Source of the DNA: Micromonospora gifhornensis
Lineage (GTDB): Bacteria > Actinomycetota > Actinomycetes > Mycobacteriales > Micromonosporaceae
Direction: 5' to 3'
Length of the DNA: 64,000 nt
Assembly: GCF_016863515.1 (NCBI RefSeq)
Contig: NZ_BOPA01000032.1
Span: 1-64,000 of the forward strand
A program made the position numbers and the translations under genes. This document shows, piece after piece, positions 15,655-26,400 of this stretch (position 1 is its first letter; each line of letters begins with the position of its first letter). The notes under the pieces are model-generated. The model ran no database searches, was not told where the DNA came from, and saw only the letters and a program-made list of their open reading frames with translations.

Positions 15655-18600
15655 GATCGCCTGGTTCGGAGCGACCGGAGGACGGCCAGGACGAGCGGCG
15701 TCCCAAGAACCGCCGCTGGGGCCGCAACAAATCCGAGGCCGTCGCGGAGGAACCGGAGGCCGGCGAGGACTTCGGCTGGATCGACGATCTGCGCTCGGCC
15801 AAGCAGCAGCGCGGTGGACTCGGCCCTGACGGCGCGCCACCCGCACCGGAGGCACCGGCCACCCGGTCCGGCCCGGCGGTGCCACCCGGCCCCGGCCCGG
15901 CGGTGCCATCCGGTCCGGCGGTGCCACCCGGCGCGGATCGTTCCGGCCCGCCGGCCGCCGGCCGCACCGGTCCGCTTCCGGGCCGCCCCCACCCTGCCCC
16001 GGCCGGGCCGGTCCCAGGGCCCACCGCGGACGCGCGTACGCAACCGGATCTCGGACGTCCCGCTGGTGCCGACCCGTCCCTGCCGCGCCCGGCAACCGCC
16101 GAACCGCCCCGCGCCCGCCCGGTGGACGGCCCCTGGCCCGGCGCACCTGTCACCCGCCCGGCCGGCGGCCCTCATCCGACCGCTGGGCCCACCCCGGCTG
16201 GCGGCCCTCACCCGGCCGGTGGTCCCGCCCCGGCTGGCGGTCCCCGTCCGGCCGACGGCCCGCCGCCCTTCGGTGGGCCCGTGACCGGCCCGATCCCCGG
16301 TACGCCGGACGGCCAGGTCTCCGGTGCCCCGATCGGCCCGGTGTCGGGTCCGCCCACGTCGCGTCGCACCGTCGGCCGGCCGGACGGTACACCTGCCGGC
16401 CCTCGTCGTGCCGCACCGGAACACCTGGACCCTGCTGGCGTCCCCGGTCCGCCGGACGGCAACACCGGGCCACGCCCGTACGCTCAGCCGGGTCGTCGGG
16501 CAGTTCCCGAGGCACCCGCCGTCGGCGAACCGGTCGAGCGCGGTCCAGGTCGTCCGCCGGCGGGCATGACGCCCGTGTCGGGGGCGGGTCCCACCGGCGC
16601 ACCTGCCAGCGGCCGACGCGCCGGTCGGCGGCGCGCCGCCGAGCCCGACATGGACCAACCAGTGGTGCCGTTGTCCGGCAACGCTCCGTCGATTCCCGAG
16701 CCGTCCTCGGCAGGCGACGAGCCTCCGCCCCGGGGCCGCCGGGCCGCGTCGCCGGTCCCTCCGCAGGCCCCGACGACTCCGCCCCGGGGGCGTCGGGCAG
16801 CACCCGAGCCGCCGGTCACCGGTGCTCGGGCAGCCGGCGCGATGGACGTGCCCGCGCCCGTACGCCCAGGGGAACCGGAACCGCTGGGCCGGCCCGGTCG
16901 CCGAGCCGCCGAGGACGGGCCCGTCACCCGGTCCGGCTCGGCCGATGACCTGGGGCGGCGACCGGCGGACCCGACCGGCCGCGCCGACCACGCCCCACGA
17001 CCCATGGACCCGACCGGCCGCGCGGACCACGCTCCACGACCCGTGGACCCGGCCGGCGGTGCTGGCCGTGCCCCACGACCGGCGGAGCCGGCCAGCGGCA
17101 GCGGCCGCGCCCCACGACCGGTCGACCCGGCCGGCCGCGCCGACCACCCACCACCGGCGGACCCGGCCGGCGGCACCGGCCGCGCCGACCGCCCACAACG
17201 GCCGGCGGACTGGCTGCGACAGGCCGGTCGTGCCCATCACACCGATCCGGCGCTGCGGACGATCCGGCCGGGCAGTGCCCCGGCCGATCGGGCCGCCGGT
17301 TCGTCCACCGGCGACCTGTCCGCGACGCGTGAGCAGCGCGGCACGGACACTCCCGCCGGGCCGCCGCCGAGCCGCCCGGCCACCGGCGCCGAAGCGGGTC
17401 GGCCCGGCACCGGACCACGGCGGCCGGCCGCCGGCGCGCCGCGCCACGACGAGCCACCCACCGGCCGTGGACGTGCAGTTCCGCCCGGCATGCCACCGGC
17501 CGCCAACCAGCCGGGCATACCTCCGGTCAGCAGCCCGCCGCCGCCGGGCATGCCGCCGGCGGGCAGTCAGCCACCGCCGGGCGGGCCGCCGAGCACCAGC
17601 CAGTCAGTGCCCGGCTGGCCCGCAACGGCCTCGACGGCCGGTCGGGCCGGAGCGGCGCCGGTGGCCGGGCGCGCCGGGTCAGCGCCGGCGGCGGGGCCTA
17701 CCCGGGCGCCGGGGCAACCGGAAACCGCAGTGCCGGGACCGGCGCGCCGCGCCGTCGAGCCGGACGACCTGCCACCGGGTGTGGCACGCCCCGGCAAGCT
17801 GCCGGAGCCGCCGAGGACGGGACGGTCGGGCGAGTTTCCGTCCGTACCTGCGCCGGGGGCGCGGCGCGGCGACGGGCCACCGGTGCCGCCGAGAGCGGCG
17901 CCCACCAGCGGCGGTCCGCGCGTTGCGGGTGGTCCCGACGGAGCACCCGCCGGTGGCCCCGGCCGGCCCGGTGGCCCGCCACCGGGCCCCCACCGGGGCA
18001 GCGGTCGCCCCGAGGAGCGGCTGGCGGGTCGGGCCGCCCCGCCACCACGTAACCCATCGCGTCCGGAACCCTCCGGCGCCGCTCCGGTACCCCCGCCGCC
18101 GCGGGTCGGTGAGCCCCCGGCGGTGGCCCGGGCCGCCGCGGCTGTCGCGCCGATGGGCCCGGCCGTGCTCCGACCCGGGGCGGAGCCGGAGGTACGGCGA
18201 CCCGCCGACGCCGAACGCGGGGACGCCGACGGACCGGTGGACGACGGGCCGGACGCCGGTGGCGAACTGCGCCACCAGGGTGGCGGTAACCAACGCCTGC
18301 GCGTGATGATCCTGGCGGTGGCCAGTGTGCTGCTGCTCGGCGTGGTACCGGTCTTCTTCGGTCTGCGGGCGGAGGGCCGTGACCCGGTCTTCGCCTCGTT
18401 GGACGACCTGGCGGTGCCCACCTGGGCCGCGGTCGACCCGGTCGACGCCGTCAGCGGCAGCCGCTGGTGTCTGCTGGACTGCCGACTGCGGGAGCGGACC
18501 GTGAACTCCGAGCGGTCACCGGAGGAGACCGCCCAGGTGTACGAGTCGGCGCTCAGTCAGGACGGCTGGCAGCCGTGGAAGCCGGCCTACTGCCCCGAAC

Positions 18601-18905
18601 AGGAGGAGAAGGGCAGCTACACCTGCTGGCGGCGGGACGAGTTGACCCTCGATCTCTGGGTCCGGGCTCCCACCTGCGTACCGCCTCCGGTGGACGGTGA
18701 GCCGGCGGTGGTGCCGTCGCTGGACCCGGAGGCCGCCGCCGAGGAGTGCCCTGGCTCGTTGGTGACGGTGAAGGTGCGCAACGCGATCGACGACGACCGG
18801 ACCCGGCCCCAGCCGAGCACCGATCCGTCACTGACCGGTGTGGACCCCTACCCGACCCTGGGCGACGACCCGTTGGGTGACTTGACGCCGTCACCACCGT
18901 CCTGA
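15651..18905 (+). CDS. Very large Pro/Gly/Arg-rich disordered protein with one membrane segment
   Basis: A 1084-residue protein from GTG 15651, overlapping rarA. Residues 1-60 are charged and contain [16 protein letters not shown]; residues 60-880 are low-complexity Pro, Gly, Ala and Arg with local repeats, including a 13-residue unit ([13 protein letters not shown] type) repeated about six times from residue 440; one membrane helix lies at about 885-907; and a C-terminal ~175-residue domain follows with six cysteines ([33 protein letters not shown]). The topology is a huge disordered cytoplasmic part and a disulfide-bonded outer domain. The reading frame is supported by coupling to rarA and by the ordered C-terminal domain. 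No function is known to me. Confidence 0.8.
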   Translation: MRSPGSERPEDGQDERRPKNRRWGRNKSEAVAEEPEAGEDFGWIDDLRSAKQQRGGLGPDGAPPAPEAPATRSGPAVPPGPGPAVPSGPAVPPGADRSGPPAAGRTGPLPGRPHPAPAGPVPGPTADARTQPDLGRPAGADPSLPRPATAEPPRARPVDGPWPGAPVTRPAGGPHPTAGPTPAGGPHPAGGPAPAGGPRPADGPPPFGGPVTGPIPGTPDGQVSGAPIGPVSGPPTSRRTVGRPDGTPAGPRRAAPEHLDPAGVPGPPDGNTGPRPYAQPGRRAVPEAPAVGEPVERGPGRPPAGMTPVSGAGPTGAPASGRRAGRRRAAEPDMDQPVVPLSGNAPSIPEPSSAGDEPPPRGRRAASPVPPQAPTTPPRGRRAAPEPPVTGARAAGAMDVPAPVRPGEPEPLGRPGRRAAEDGPVTRSGSADDLGRRPADPTGRADHAPRPMDPTGRADHAPRPVDPAGGAGRAPRPAEPASGSGRAPRPVDPAGRADHPPPADPAGGTGRADRPQRPADWLRQAGRAHHTDPALRTIRPGSAPADRAAGSSTGDLSATREQRGTDTPAGPPPSRPATGAEAGRPGTGPRRPAAGAPRHDEPPTGRGRAVPPGMPPAANQPGIPPVSSPPPPGMPPAGSQPPPGGPPSTSQSVPGWPATASTAGRAGAAPVAGRAGSAPAAGPTRAPGQPETAVPGPARRAVEPDDLPPGVARPGKLPEPPRTGRSGEFPSVPAPGARRGDGPPVPPRAAPTSGGPRVAGGPDGAPAGGPGRPGGPPPGPHRGSGRPEERLAGRAAPPPRNPSRPEPSGAAPVPPPPRVGEPPAVARAAAAVAPMGPAVLRPGAEPEVRRPADAERGDADGPVDDGPDAGGELRHQGGGNQRLRVMILAVASVLLLGVVPVFFGLRAEGRDPVFASLDDLAVPTWAAVDPVDAVSGSRWCLLDCRLRERTVNSERSPEETAQVYESALSQDGWQPWKPAYCPEQEEKGSYTCWRRDELTLDLWVRAPTCVPPPVDGEPAVVPSLDPEAAAEECPGSLVTVKVRNAIDDDRTRPQPSTDPSLTGVDPYPTLGDDPLGDLTPSPPS
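16968..17204 (+). repeat. 39-bp coding repeats inside the disordered protein
   Basis: Six in-frame units encoding D/E-P-x-x-x-x-x-R/H-x-P-R-P start at 16968, 17007, 17046, 17085, 17124 and 17160. Four are exactly 39 bp and the fifth is 36 bp. They point to expansion by slippage or unequal crossing over. Confidence 0.8.
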
Positions 18906-18955
18906 GCCGAATGTCATCACGGACGGTAGGGTCTGGTCTGGCGTCACGCGTGTCA

Positions 18956-18977
18956 CCCTGCCGTTCGTTCGGCAGGG
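18956..18977 (+). terminator. Short hairpin between the disordered-protein gene and the DUF948 gene
   Basis: Perfect 8-bp arms 18956-18963 and 18970-18977 around a 6-nt loop, 50 bp past the stop. A weak promoter-like GATAAT follows at 19020-19025, consistent with a transcription unit boundary. Confidence 0.5.
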
Positions 18978-19059
18978 CCAGCGGGCGTCGGCGCGGGCGA
19001 GACGGTCGTGCGGATCGGGGATAATGCCGCCCCGAGACATTTCGTTGAGGAGGACAGGC

Positions 19060-19521
19060 GTGGGCTTTTTGGAGGTTGCGGCGCTGATCGCGGCGATCGC
19101 GTTCGCGATGCTGGTGCTGATCCTGACGCTGCCCATCCTGCGGCTGCGGCACACCGTGGACGCCACCACCCGGATGATCAACGAGCTCAACGACCGGACC
19201 GGCCCGCTGCTGGGTGACGTCAACACCACGGTGCGCAATGTCAACGTCACCCTGGAGCAGGTGCAGACCTCGCTCGACGGGGTGAACCTGCAACTCGCCA
19301 AGGTCGACACGATGACCAGCCACGCGCAGAACATCAGCGCCAACGTCGCCAACCTGGTCACCGTCGTCTCCGCCGCCGCGGCGAACCCGCTGGTCAAGGT
19401 GGCCGCGTTCGGCTACGGGGTGCGCAAGGCCGCGTCCGCCCGCCGGCACGCCGAGACCGAGCGCGAGGTCCGCGACACCATCAAGGCCCAGCGGCGCGCC
19501 GCCCGGCGCGGCAACCAGTGA
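19060..19521 (+). CDS. DUF948-type membrane-anchored coiled-coil protein
   Basis: A 153-residue protein from GTG 19060 behind GAGGAGGA. An N-terminal membrane helix (about 5-25) is followed by a heptad-like helical region of Asn/Thr/Val-rich repeats (NTTVRNVNVTLEQVQTSL) and a basic C-terminus (KAQRRAARRGNQ). This matches DUF948 proteins, which sit upstream of alaS in many actinobacteria. Biochemical role unknown. It begins a run of same-strand genes reaching to mltG. Confidence 0.85.
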   Translation: MGFLEVAALIAAIAFAMLVLILTLPILRLRHTVDATTRMINELNDRTGPLLGDVNTTVRNVNVTLEQVQTSLDGVNLQLAKVDTMTSHAQNISANVANLVTVVSAAAANPLVKVAAFGYGVRKAASARRHAETEREVRDTIKAQRRAARRGNQ

Positions 19522-19540
19522 CCTGTCGGGAGGTACGAGC

Positions 19541-19846
19541 ATGAGGCGTCTGTTCTGGCTGGGTATCGGACTGGCCGTCGGTGTGGTGGTGGTCCGCAAG
19601 GCGACCCGTGCCGCGCACGCGTACACTCCGGCCGGCATCGCCGACAACCTGTCGCAATCCGCTGGCGGCCTCGTCGAGGAACTGCGTAGCTTCGTGGCGG
19701 ACGTGCGCGCCGGGATGGCCGAGCGGGAGCAGGAGATCCACGAGGCGTTCGCGCAGGGTGAGGCGTTCGACGACCAGTTCGCCGAGTTGCGGGAGGACCC
19801 GCGGATCGGCGATCGAGAAATCTTTCCGGAGGAACACCAGCGATGA
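19541..19846 (+). CDS. Small membrane-anchored protein next to alaS (DUF6167-like)
   Basis: A 101-residue protein from ATG 19541 with GGGAGG upstream. One N-terminal hydrophobic segment ([16 protein letters not shown]), then an amphipathic, acidic helical region rich in Glu and Ala. It resembles the short conserved protein found between DUF948 and alaS in Streptomyces and relatives. It overlaps the alaS start by ATGA, so expression is coupled to alaS. Function unknown. Confidence 0.8.
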   Translation: MRRLFWLGIGLAVGVVVVRKATRAAHAYTPAGIADNLSQSAGGLVEELRSFVADVRAGMAEREQEIHEAFAQGEAFDDQFAELREDPRIGDREIFPEEHQR

Positions 19847-22521
19847 AGACGGCGGAGATCAAGCGGCGGTATCTCGCCCATTTCGAGGCGAATGGCCACA
19901 CCGTGGTGCCGTCCGCTCCGCTGCCCGCCATCAGCGACCCGAACCTGCTGTTCGTCAACGCCGGCATGGTGCAGTTCGTCCCGTACTTCCTGGGCCAGCA
20001 GTCGCCCCCGTTCCCGCGCGCGGTGAGCGTGCAGAAGTGCATCCGTACGCCGGACATCGACGAGGTCGGCAAGACCAGCCGGCACGGCACGTTCTTCCAG
20101 ATGAACGGCAACTTCTCCTTCGGTGACTACTTCAAGGACGGGGCGATCCCGTTCGCCTGGGACCTGGCCACCAAGTCCGTCGAGGCGGGGGGCTTCGGGC
20201 TGGACCCGGAGCGGATCTGGGCGACGGTCTACCTGGACGACGACGAGGCGTACGACATCTGGCGGCGCACCGGCGTGCCGGCGGAGCGGATCGTGCGCCG
20301 GGGCAAGAAGGACAACTTCTGGTCGATGGGCATCCCCGGCCCGGCCGGCCCCTGCTCGGAGTTGTACTACGACCGGGGCCCCGAGTACGGCCTCGAAGGC
20401 GGCCCGGAGGTCGACGAGGACCGGTACCTGGAGTTCTGGAACCTCGTCTTCATGCAGTACGAGATCGCGGACGTCCGGAGCAAGGAGGAGTTCCGGATCG
20501 TCGGTGAGCTGCCGAAGAAGAACATCGACACCGGCATGGGCCTGGAGCGGATGGCCTCCATCCTCCAGGGCGTCGACAACCTCTACGAGATCGACGAGGT
20601 CCGGCCGATCCTGGAGCGGGCGGCCGAGCTGACCGGCAAGCGGTACGGCGCGCAGTCCGGCCAGGCGGCCAACCAGTCGCACCCCGACGACGTACGGCTG
20701 CGGGTGGTCGCCGACCACGTGCGGACCGCGCTGATGCTCATCGGTGACGGGGTGACCCCGTCCAACGAGGGCCGGGGCTACGTGCTGCGGCGGATCATGC
20801 GTCGGGCGATCCGGGCGGTGCGGCTGCTCGGCTGGCAGGAGCGGGCGCTGCCCGAGCTGCTGCCGGTGGCCCGGGACTGCATGGCCCCCTCCTACCCGGA
20901 GCTGGCAGGCGACTTCGACCGGATCTCCGCGTACGCGTACGCCGAGGAGGACGCCTTCCTCGCCACGCTGCGCGCCGGCACCACGATCCTGGACACCGCG
21001 ATCACCGAGACGAAGTCGGCGGGCAAGCCGGCGCTCTCCGGTGACAAGGCGTTCCAGCTGCACGACACGTACGGCTTCCCGATCGACCTGACCCTGGAGA
21101 TCGCCGCCGAGCAGGGGCTCGACGTCGACCGGGAGGGCTTCCGTCGGCTGATGGCCGACCAGCGGGCCCGGGCCAAGGCCGACGCGCAGGCGCGCAAGAC
21201 CGGGCACACGGACCTGTCGGCGTACCGGTCGGTGCTCGACGCCGGGGGCCCGGTGACCTTCACCGGCTACACCGAGACCTCCCGCGAGTCGACGGTACGG
21301 GCGGTGCTCGGCACCGACGGCCCGCGTGCGGCGGCGGTCGAGGGTGACATGGTCGAGCTGGTGCTCGACACCACCCCGTTCTACGCCGAGGGTGGTGGGC
21401 AGCAGCCCGACCTCGGCTTGATCACCGTGGGCGGTGGGCAGGTCGAGGTGCTCGACGTGCAGCAGCCGGTGCCGGGGCTGATCGTGCACCGGGCCCGGGT
21501 GATCCGGGGCGAGGTGCGCGCGGGGGAGACCGGTTACGCCGAGATCGACACCAGTCGGCGGCGGGCCATCTCCCGGTCGCACACCGCGACCCACCTGGTC
21601 CACCAGACGATGCGCAACTTCCTCGGCGAGTCCGCCACCCAGGCCGGTTCGCTCAACGCTCCGGGTCGGCTCCGGTTCGACTTCAACACCGCGACCGGTG
21701 TCGCCCCGAGTGTGCTGCGGGACGTGGAGCAGCAGGTGAACGAGGTGCTGCTGGCCGACCTGGAGGTGCACGCCTTCGTCACCTCGCTGGACGAGGCGCG
21801 TCGCATCGGCGCGATGGCGCTGTTCGGCGAGAAGTACGGCGACCAGGTCCGGGTGGTCGAGGTCGGTGACTACGCCCGTGAGCTGTGCGGTGGCACCCAC
21901 GTGTCCCGCTCCGGCCAGCTCGGCCTGGTGAAGATCCTTTCGGAGTCGTCCATCGGGTCCGGGGTCCGCCGGGTCGAGGCGCTCGTCGGCATGGACGCGT
22001 TCAACTTCCTGGCCCGGGAGCATCTGCTGGTGTCCCGTCTCGCCGAGCTGTACCGGGTTCCCTCCGAGCAGGTCGCCGACCGGGTCGAGCAGACCGTCAC
22101 CCAGCTGCGCGACGCGGAGAAGGAGCTGGAGAAGCTGCGCGCCCAGCTGGTGCTCGGCGGCGCGGCGGCGTTCGCCGCCCAGGCCAAGGACGTCCGCGGG
22201 GTCGCCTACGTCGGCATCGAGGCGCCCGAGGGCGCGGCCGGCAACGACGTGCGCACCCTCGCGCAGGAGATCCGGGGCCGGATCGACGCGGCCCGGCCGG
22301 GTGTGGTCGCGGTGGCGTCCCGGTCGAACGGCAAGGCGTCGCTTGTGGTGTCGGTCAACCCGGCCGCCCGCAGCCGGGGTCTTGCCGCCAACGACTTGGT
22401 CAAGGCGGCGTTCTCCGGGCGCGGCGGCGGCAGCCCGGACCTCGCCCAGGGCGGCGGGTTGCCCGAGTCCGAGGTGCCGACCCTGCTGCTGACGGTCGAG
22501 AAGGCGATCGCCGAGGCGTGA
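19843..22521 (+). CDS. alaS: Alanyl-tRNA synthetase
   Basis: An 892-residue class II synthetase with editing. The catalytic domain starts with [12 protein letters not shown] and contains [15 protein letters not shown] and the [20 protein letters not shown] region; the editing domain shows the zinc-binding HTATHLVHQ and CGGTHV motifs; a C-terminal DHHA1-type domain ends the protein. Length and order are canonical. Coupled to the upstream small protein; a strong terminator lies 15 bp past the stop. Confidence 0.98.
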   Translation: MKTAEIKRRYLAHFEANGHTVVPSAPLPAISDPNLLFVNAGMVQFVPYFLGQQSPPFPRAVSVQKCIRTPDIDEVGKTSRHGTFFQMNGNFSFGDYFKDGAIPFAWDLATKSVEAGGFGLDPERIWATVYLDDDEAYDIWRRTGVPAERIVRRGKKDNFWSMGIPGPAGPCSELYYDRGPEYGLEGGPEVDEDRYLEFWNLVFMQYEIADVRSKEEFRIVGELPKKNIDTGMGLERMASILQGVDNLYEIDEVRPILERAAELTGKRYGAQSGQAANQSHPDDVRLRVVADHVRTALMLIGDGVTPSNEGRGYVLRRIMRRAIRAVRLLGWQERALPELLPVARDCMAPSYPELAGDFDRISAYAYAEEDAFLATLRAGTTILDTAITETKSAGKPALSGDKAFQLHDTYGFPIDLTLEIAAEQGLDVDREGFRRLMADQRARAKADAQARKTGHTDLSAYRSVLDAGGPVTFTGYTETSRESTVRAVLGTDGPRAAAVEGDMVELVLDTTPFYAEGGGQQPDLGLITVGGGQVEVLDVQQPVPGLIVHRARVIRGEVRAGETGYAEIDTSRRRAISRSHTATHLVHQTMRNFLGESATQAGSLNAPGRLRFDFNTATGVAPSVLRDVEQQVNEVLLADLEVHAFVTSLDEARRIGAMALFGEKYGDQVRVVEVGDYARELCGGTHVSRSGQLGLVKILSESSIGSGVRRVEALVGMDAFNFLAREHLLVSRLAELYRVPSEQVADRVEQTVTQLRDAEKELEKLRAQLVLGGAAAFAAQAKDVRGVAYVGIEAPEGAAGNDVRTLAQEIRGRIDAARPGVVAVASRSNGKASLVVSVNPAARSRGLAANDLVKAAFSGRGGGSPDLAQGGGLPESEVPTLLLTVEKAIAEA

Positions 22522-22535
22522 ATCATCGGCACAGC

Positions 22536-22570
22536 GGGCCAGGGCGGACCACTTCGGTCCGCCCTGGCCC
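22536..22570 (+). terminator. Hairpin terminator after alaS
   Basis: Perfect 15-bp arms 22536-22550 and 22556-22570 with a 5-nt loop, beginning 15 bp past the alaS stop. Downstream ruvX starts at 22594, so the hairpin may only attenuate read-through. Confidence 0.85.
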
Positions 22571-22593
22571 CTTCGCTACAGAGGTGACGGTCG

Positions 22594-23052
22594 GTGACTG
22601 AGTTGTCCCGGGGTGTACGGCTGGGTGTGGATGTCGGTCAGGTCCGCATCGGGGTCTCCCGGTCCGATCCGCACGGGGTGCTCGCCACCCCGCTGGTCAC
22701 CGTCGCCCGGGAGCAGAAGCCCAGGCCGGACGCGGTGCCGAAGGATCTTGTCGAGATCGCCGCGTTGGTCGTCGAGCACGAGGCGGTCGAGGTGGTGGTC
22801 GGCCTGCCGGTCAACCTCGCTGGTCGACATGGGCCCGCAGCCGAGCACGTCAAGGCGTACGCTCGACAACTGGCCGAGGTGATAGCGCCTGTCCCGGTGA
22901 CGCTGACCGACGAGAGGATGTCCACGGTCTTGGCGAGCCGTAGGCTGGCCGAACGAGGTGTCCGGGGGAAGAAGCAACGCGCGGTGGTCGACCAGGCCGC
23001 CGCGGTGGAGATTCTGCAGAGCTGGCTGGACACGCAGCGGAGGCGGACGTAG
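22594..23052 (+). CDS. ruvX: Putative pre-16S rRNA nuclease / Holliday junction resolvase-like (RuvX/YqgF)
   Basis: A 152-residue RNase H-fold protein from GTG 22594. The first metal-binding Asp is in [11 protein letters not shown]; the family more often has D-x-G-x-K-R-I-G, and here the Lys is Val. Other conserved pieces are [13 protein letters not shown] and [10 protein letters not shown], and the last catalytic Asp is in [11 protein letters not shown]. YqgF proteins process 16S rRNA 5' ends in several bacteria. It abuts mltG with no intergenic base (TAG then ATG), a conserved alaS-ruvX-mltG-aroE order. Confidence 0.93.
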   Translation: MTELSRGVRLGVDVGQVRIGVSRSDPHGVLATPLVTVAREQKPRPDAVPKDLVEIAALVVEHEAVEVVVGLPVNLAGRHGPAAEHVKAYARQLAEVIAPVPVTLTDERMSTVLASRRLAERGVRGKKQRAVVDQAAAVEILQSWLDTQRRRT

Positions 23053-24246
23053 ATGTTTGACGAGCTGGACCTCGGTCACGACGAGCAGGATCGGGGGGAC
23101 AAGGGCAAGCACCGCCGAGGTCGTAAGCGGGGCGGTCGCTCCGGCGGGGGCCGGGGCAAGACAGCGCTGGCGCTGCTGCTGGCCCTGGTGCTGCTTGGCA
23201 CTATCGGTGGTGGTGCCTTCTACGGCTTCGATCGGGTCCAGAGCTACTTCGTCACCCCCGACTACGACGGCGCGGGCACCGAGGAAGTGACGATCCAGAT
23301 TCCGCAGGGCGCGTTCCTGGCCGACATGGCCGTGGCGCTCTACGACGCGGGCGTGATCAAGAGCACCAAGGCGTTCATCGAGGCGGCCGAGAAGAACTCC
23401 CGCAGCCGCAACATCCAGTCGGGCACCTACAAGCTGCGCAAGCAGATGAGCGGCGAGTTGGCGCTGGCCGCGATGCTTGACCCGGCCAGCCGGATCGTCA
23501 ATGGGATCACCATCCCCGAGGGGCGTACCGCCAAGAGCATCTTCAAGCTGCTCAGCGACAAGACCGACATCCCGGTCAAGGAGTTCGAGGCCGCCGCGAA
23601 GGACCCGAAGAAGCTCGGTGTGCCGGACTGGTGGTTCAAGCGCGACGACGGCAAGAAGTCCAAGAAGTCCATCGAGGGCTTCCTCTTCCCGGACACCTAC
23701 GAGATCCCGCCGAACGCCACCGCCGAGACCATCCTCGGGCAGATGGTCGACCACTTCCTGACCGTCACCGGGGAGATGGAGTTCGCCGACCGGGTGCAGA
23801 AGGATCGCGGGATCAGCCCGTACGAGGCGTTGATCGTGGCCTCGCTGGCCCAGGCCGAGGCCGGCACCAAGAAGGACCTCGGCAAGGTCGCCCGGGTCGC
23901 CTACAACCGGGTGTACAAGGGCACGTTCGACTGCGGTTGCCTGGAGATGGACGTCACCGTCAACTACTACCTGGAGTTGACCGGCCAGAAGACCAAGACC
24001 TCGGCCGAGATGACCCAGGACGAGTTGCTCGACACCAAGAATCCGTACAGCCGCAAACTGCGTGGCATGATCCCGACCCCGATCAACAACCCGGGTAAGG
24101 ATGCCCTCGAAGGCGCGATGGATCCGCCGGCCGGGGACTGGCTCTTCTTCGTGGCCATCGACAAGGAGGGCAACTCGGCCTTCGCCGAGACCTACCAGGA
24201 CCACAAGAAGAATGAGGCCAAGGCCCGCCAGGCCGGCATCATCTGA
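23053..24246 (+). CDS. mltG: Endolytic murein transglycosylase MltG
   Basis: A 397-residue inner-membrane protein that cleaves nascent peptidoglycan strands. A highly charged cytoplasmic N-terminus (about 1-36, Gly/Arg/Lys) precedes one membrane helix (37-58). The outer part has a LysM-like subdomain and the YceG catalytic domain with the motif ASLAQAEAG, whose Glu269 aligns with the catalytic glutamate, and KVARVAYNRV. Two extra cysteines (FDCGCLEM) lie in the catalytic domain. The start codon follows the ruvX stop directly. Confidence 0.95.
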   Translation: MFDELDLGHDEQDRGDKGKHRRGRKRGGRSGGGRGKTALALLLALVLLGTIGGGAFYGFDRVQSYFVTPDYDGAGTEEVTIQIPQGAFLADMAVALYDAGVIKSTKAFIEAAEKNSRSRNIQSGTYKLRKQMSGELALAAMLDPASRIVNGITIPEGRTAKSIFKLLSDKTDIPVKEFEAAAKDPKKLGVPDWWFKRDDGKKSKKSIEGFLFPDTYEIPPNATAETILGQMVDHFLTVTGEMEFADRVQKDRGISPYEALIVASLAQAEAGTKKDLGKVARVAYNRVYKGTFDCGCLEMDVTVNYYLELTGQKTKTSAEMTQDELLDTKNPYSRKLRGMIPTPINNPGKDALEGAMDPPAGDWLFFVAIDKEGNSAFAETYQDHKKNEAKARQAGII

Positions 24247-24264
24247 GTTCCGCTCCGCGCGTGC

Positions 24265-25521
24265 TCAGGTCAGGTCGATCGTGGTGGTGGTGTCGGCGGC
24301 GTCGAGGGTGAAGTGGGCGCGGTGCTCACCCGCGCTCACCGTGTAGTCGCCGAGGAAGCCTTCGACGGTGATCCGGCCGTCGGCGTCGGTGCGCATCGGG
24401 GTCGGTGGTAGCCACCACTCGCCCTTGATCAGGGCTTCGAGGGCGTCGTACGCCGGCTTGCGGCTGCCGTCGGCGCGGACCAGGCCGGCGGGGGCGCCCA
24501 GCCACGCGCCCCGGTCGGTGAGCCCCCAGTAGTTGACCGACTCGACTGCCGGGTGGGCGAGCAGCGACCGGTAGTGCCGGACGATCTCGTCGGCCTGCCG
24601 GGCCTCGCCCTCGGGCGTGCTCGGCCAGTCCGGGATCTGGTAGTCGTTCAGATCCTCGATCTCCGGCGGCATGAGGTGGCCGGAGACCAGCGTGGTCTCG
24701 GTCAGGTGCAGCGGCAGGCCGTAGCGGGCGAACCGGTCGAGCATCTCGTGCATGTACTCCTCACCCCGGTACCCCTGGTGCATGTGGGTCTGCAAGCCGA
24801 TCGCGTCGATGCGCACGCCGGCTTCGAGGACGCCCTCGATCAGGCACTCGTAGGCCGAGCTGAGGTCGAAGTCGTTGAGCACCAGGGTCGCCGTCGGGTT
24901 GGCCGCCCGGGCCTCCTCGAACGCCATCCGCACCATGTGGATGCGACCCCGGGCCCGGGCCAGGTCGGTGATGGCGTTGTCGCCGTTGGCGAAGACGGGC
25001 ATGATGACCGCCTCGTTGATCGCGTCCCAGGTGTCGATCAGGCCGGCGAACCCGCCGACCAGGTCGCGGATGCGGGCCCGTTGCAGCGCCTCGACCTCGT
25101 CGAGGTCGAGGCCGAGCAGCCACGGCGGCTGCACGGTGTGCCAGACCAGCGGGTGACCCTTGACTGTCACGCCGCGATCGGCCAGCCAGCGCGCGGTCTT
25201 CGTCAACCGCTCGGTGTCCGGTGCGCCGCGTCGTGGCTCGTAACTGCCCCAGTAGAACGGCAGCGTGGCGGTGTTGAAGAGGCCGAGCCACAGGTCGGCG
25301 AGCCGGTCGAGATCCGAGGAATCCGTACCGCCGAACGGCTGGGCATTCTCGGGGTCGGGGCCGCCGACCAGGTCGACGAAGTCGAAGCCGATGTTGCCAA
25401 AGGCGAAGGCGTGCCGCCGCTGGGCGAGGGTCACGGCCTGTTCGGCCAGCGGCTGCCGGCCCGGTCCGCGTACGGTGAGGGTGATCTTTCCGGTGCGGTG
25501 TCGCAGGCTGCTGTCGGGCAT
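24265..25521 (-). CDS. GH10-family glycosidase (endo-beta-xylanase-like) without signal peptide
   Basis: A 418-residue TIM-barrel protein. GH10 features: KGHPLVWHTVQPPW, acid/base Glu170 in TWDAINEAV, LNDFDL, GLQTHMH, and nucleophile Glu275 in LHLTETTL; a small beta domain occupies the last ~50 residues. Most GH10 enzymes are secreted xylanases, but no signal peptide is visible, so it may act on imported oligosaccharides. It lies on the opposite strand between mltG and aroE, which are neighbours in most relatives, so it looks like an insertion. The -10 TAACAT (25533-25528, minus strand) is 6 nt before ATG, suggesting a leaderless mRNA. Confidence 0.85.
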   Translation of the reverse strand: MPDSSLRHRTGKITLTVRGPGRQPLAEQAVTLAQRRHAFAFGNIGFDFVDLVGGPDPENAQPFGGTDSSDLDRLADLWLGLFNTATLPFYWGSYEPRRGAPDTERLTKTARWLADRGVTVKGHPLVWHTVQPPWLLGLDLDEVEALQRARIRDLVGGFAGLIDTWDAINEAVIMPVFANGDNAITDLARARGRIHMVRMAFEEARAANPTATLVLNDFDLSSAYECLIEGVLEAGVRIDAIGLQTHMHQGYRGEEYMHEMLDRFARYGLPLHLTETTLVSGHLMPPEIEDLNDYQIPDWPSTPEGEARQADEIVRHYRSLLAHPAVESVNYWGLTDRGAWLGAPAGLVRADGSRKPAYDALEALIKGEWWLPPTPMRTDADGRITVEGFLGDYTVSAGEHRAHFTLDAADTTTTIDLT

Positions 25522-25566
25522 TGTTGGATGTTAGGTGACAGTCGTCCCTGCGGTGGAGGAGCGTCG

Positions 25567-26400
25567 GTGGCGGGCTCGGTGCACAAGGCGGCGGTGGTGG
25601 GCAAGCCGATCGCGCATTCCCTCTCCCCGGTGATCCACAATGCCGGCTACGCGGCCGCCGGGCTCGACGGGTGGTCGTACACCCGGATCGAGTGCGCGGC
25701 GGCGGAGCTGGCGGATCTGGTTGCGGGCCTGGGCCCGGAGTGGGCCGGGTTGTCGGTGACCATGCCCGGCAAGGAGGCGGCGCTCGCGGTGGCCGCCGAG
25801 GTCTCGCCGGTCGCCGCCGCCGTCGGCGCGGCAAACACGTTGGTACGCCGACCCGACGGTTCCTGGTACGCCGACAACACCGACGTCACCGGCATGGTCG
25901 AGGTGCTGACCGAGGCGGGGGTGGGCACCGGCGCCACGGTCACCGTGCTGGGTGCCGGTGGCACCGCCCGGGCGGCGCTGGCGGCGGCGGCCCGGTTGCA
26001 GGCGGCTGGCGTCACCGTGATCGCCCGCCGACCGGCGGCGGTCGCCGAGTTGACGCCGGTGGCGTACTCCCTGGGCCTGGCGCTGACCGCCGCGCCCTGG
26101 TCCGAGGCGGCGACGTCGGCGAACGCCGACGTGCTGATCTCCACAGTGCCCAAGGGTGCCGCCGACGGGTTGGCTGACACGGTGGCCTGGCGTCCCACCA
26201 CGGTCCTCTTCGACGCGATCTACGATCCCTGGCCGACCCCGCTCGCCGCGTCGGCCGCCGCCGCCGGCTGCCGCATCGTCTCCGGTCTGGACCTGCTGCT
26301 GGCCCAGGCGATCGGCCAGTTCGAGCAGTTCACCGGTGTGCCGGCCCCACGTGCGGCGATGTCCTCGGCGTTGACCGCCGCTTACACCAACCGTCCATGA
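25567..26400 (+). CDS. aroE: Shikimate dehydrogenase
   Basis: A 277-residue enzyme reducing 3-dehydroshikimate with NADPH. GTG 25567 is chosen for the GGAGGAG upstream. Substrate motifs HSLSPVIHNAGY and VTMPGKEAAL (catalytic Lys) and NADP-binding VLGAGGTARAAL are clear; GLDLLLAQAIGQFEQFTG closes the protein. The other shikimate genes lie 13 kb away beyond the glycan block, so the aro cluster is split here. Divergent from the GH10 gene with a 45-bp gap. Confidence 0.95.
   Translation: MAGSVHKAAVVGKPIAHSLSPVIHNAGYAAAGLDGWSYTRIECAAAELADLVAGLGPEWAGLSVTMPGKEAALAVAAEVSPVAAAVGAANTLVRRPDGSWYADNTDVTGMVEVLTEAGVGTGATVTVLGAGGTARAALAAAARLQAAGVTVIARRPAAVAELTPVAYSLGLALTAAPWSEAATSANADVLISTVPKGAADGLADTVAWRPTTVLFDAIYDPWPTPLAASAAAAGCRIVSGLDLLLAQAIGQFEQFTGVPAPRAAMSSALTAAYTNRP

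Noticed and set aside
13345-16146. 933-residue minus-strand open frame spanning the GNAT gene and rarA
   Set aside because: Covers rarA antisense and has no credible start or domain.
18553-22023. 1156-residue minus-strand open frame
   Set aside because: Shadow of the alaS region on the opposite strand; composition is mirrored codon bias with no motif.
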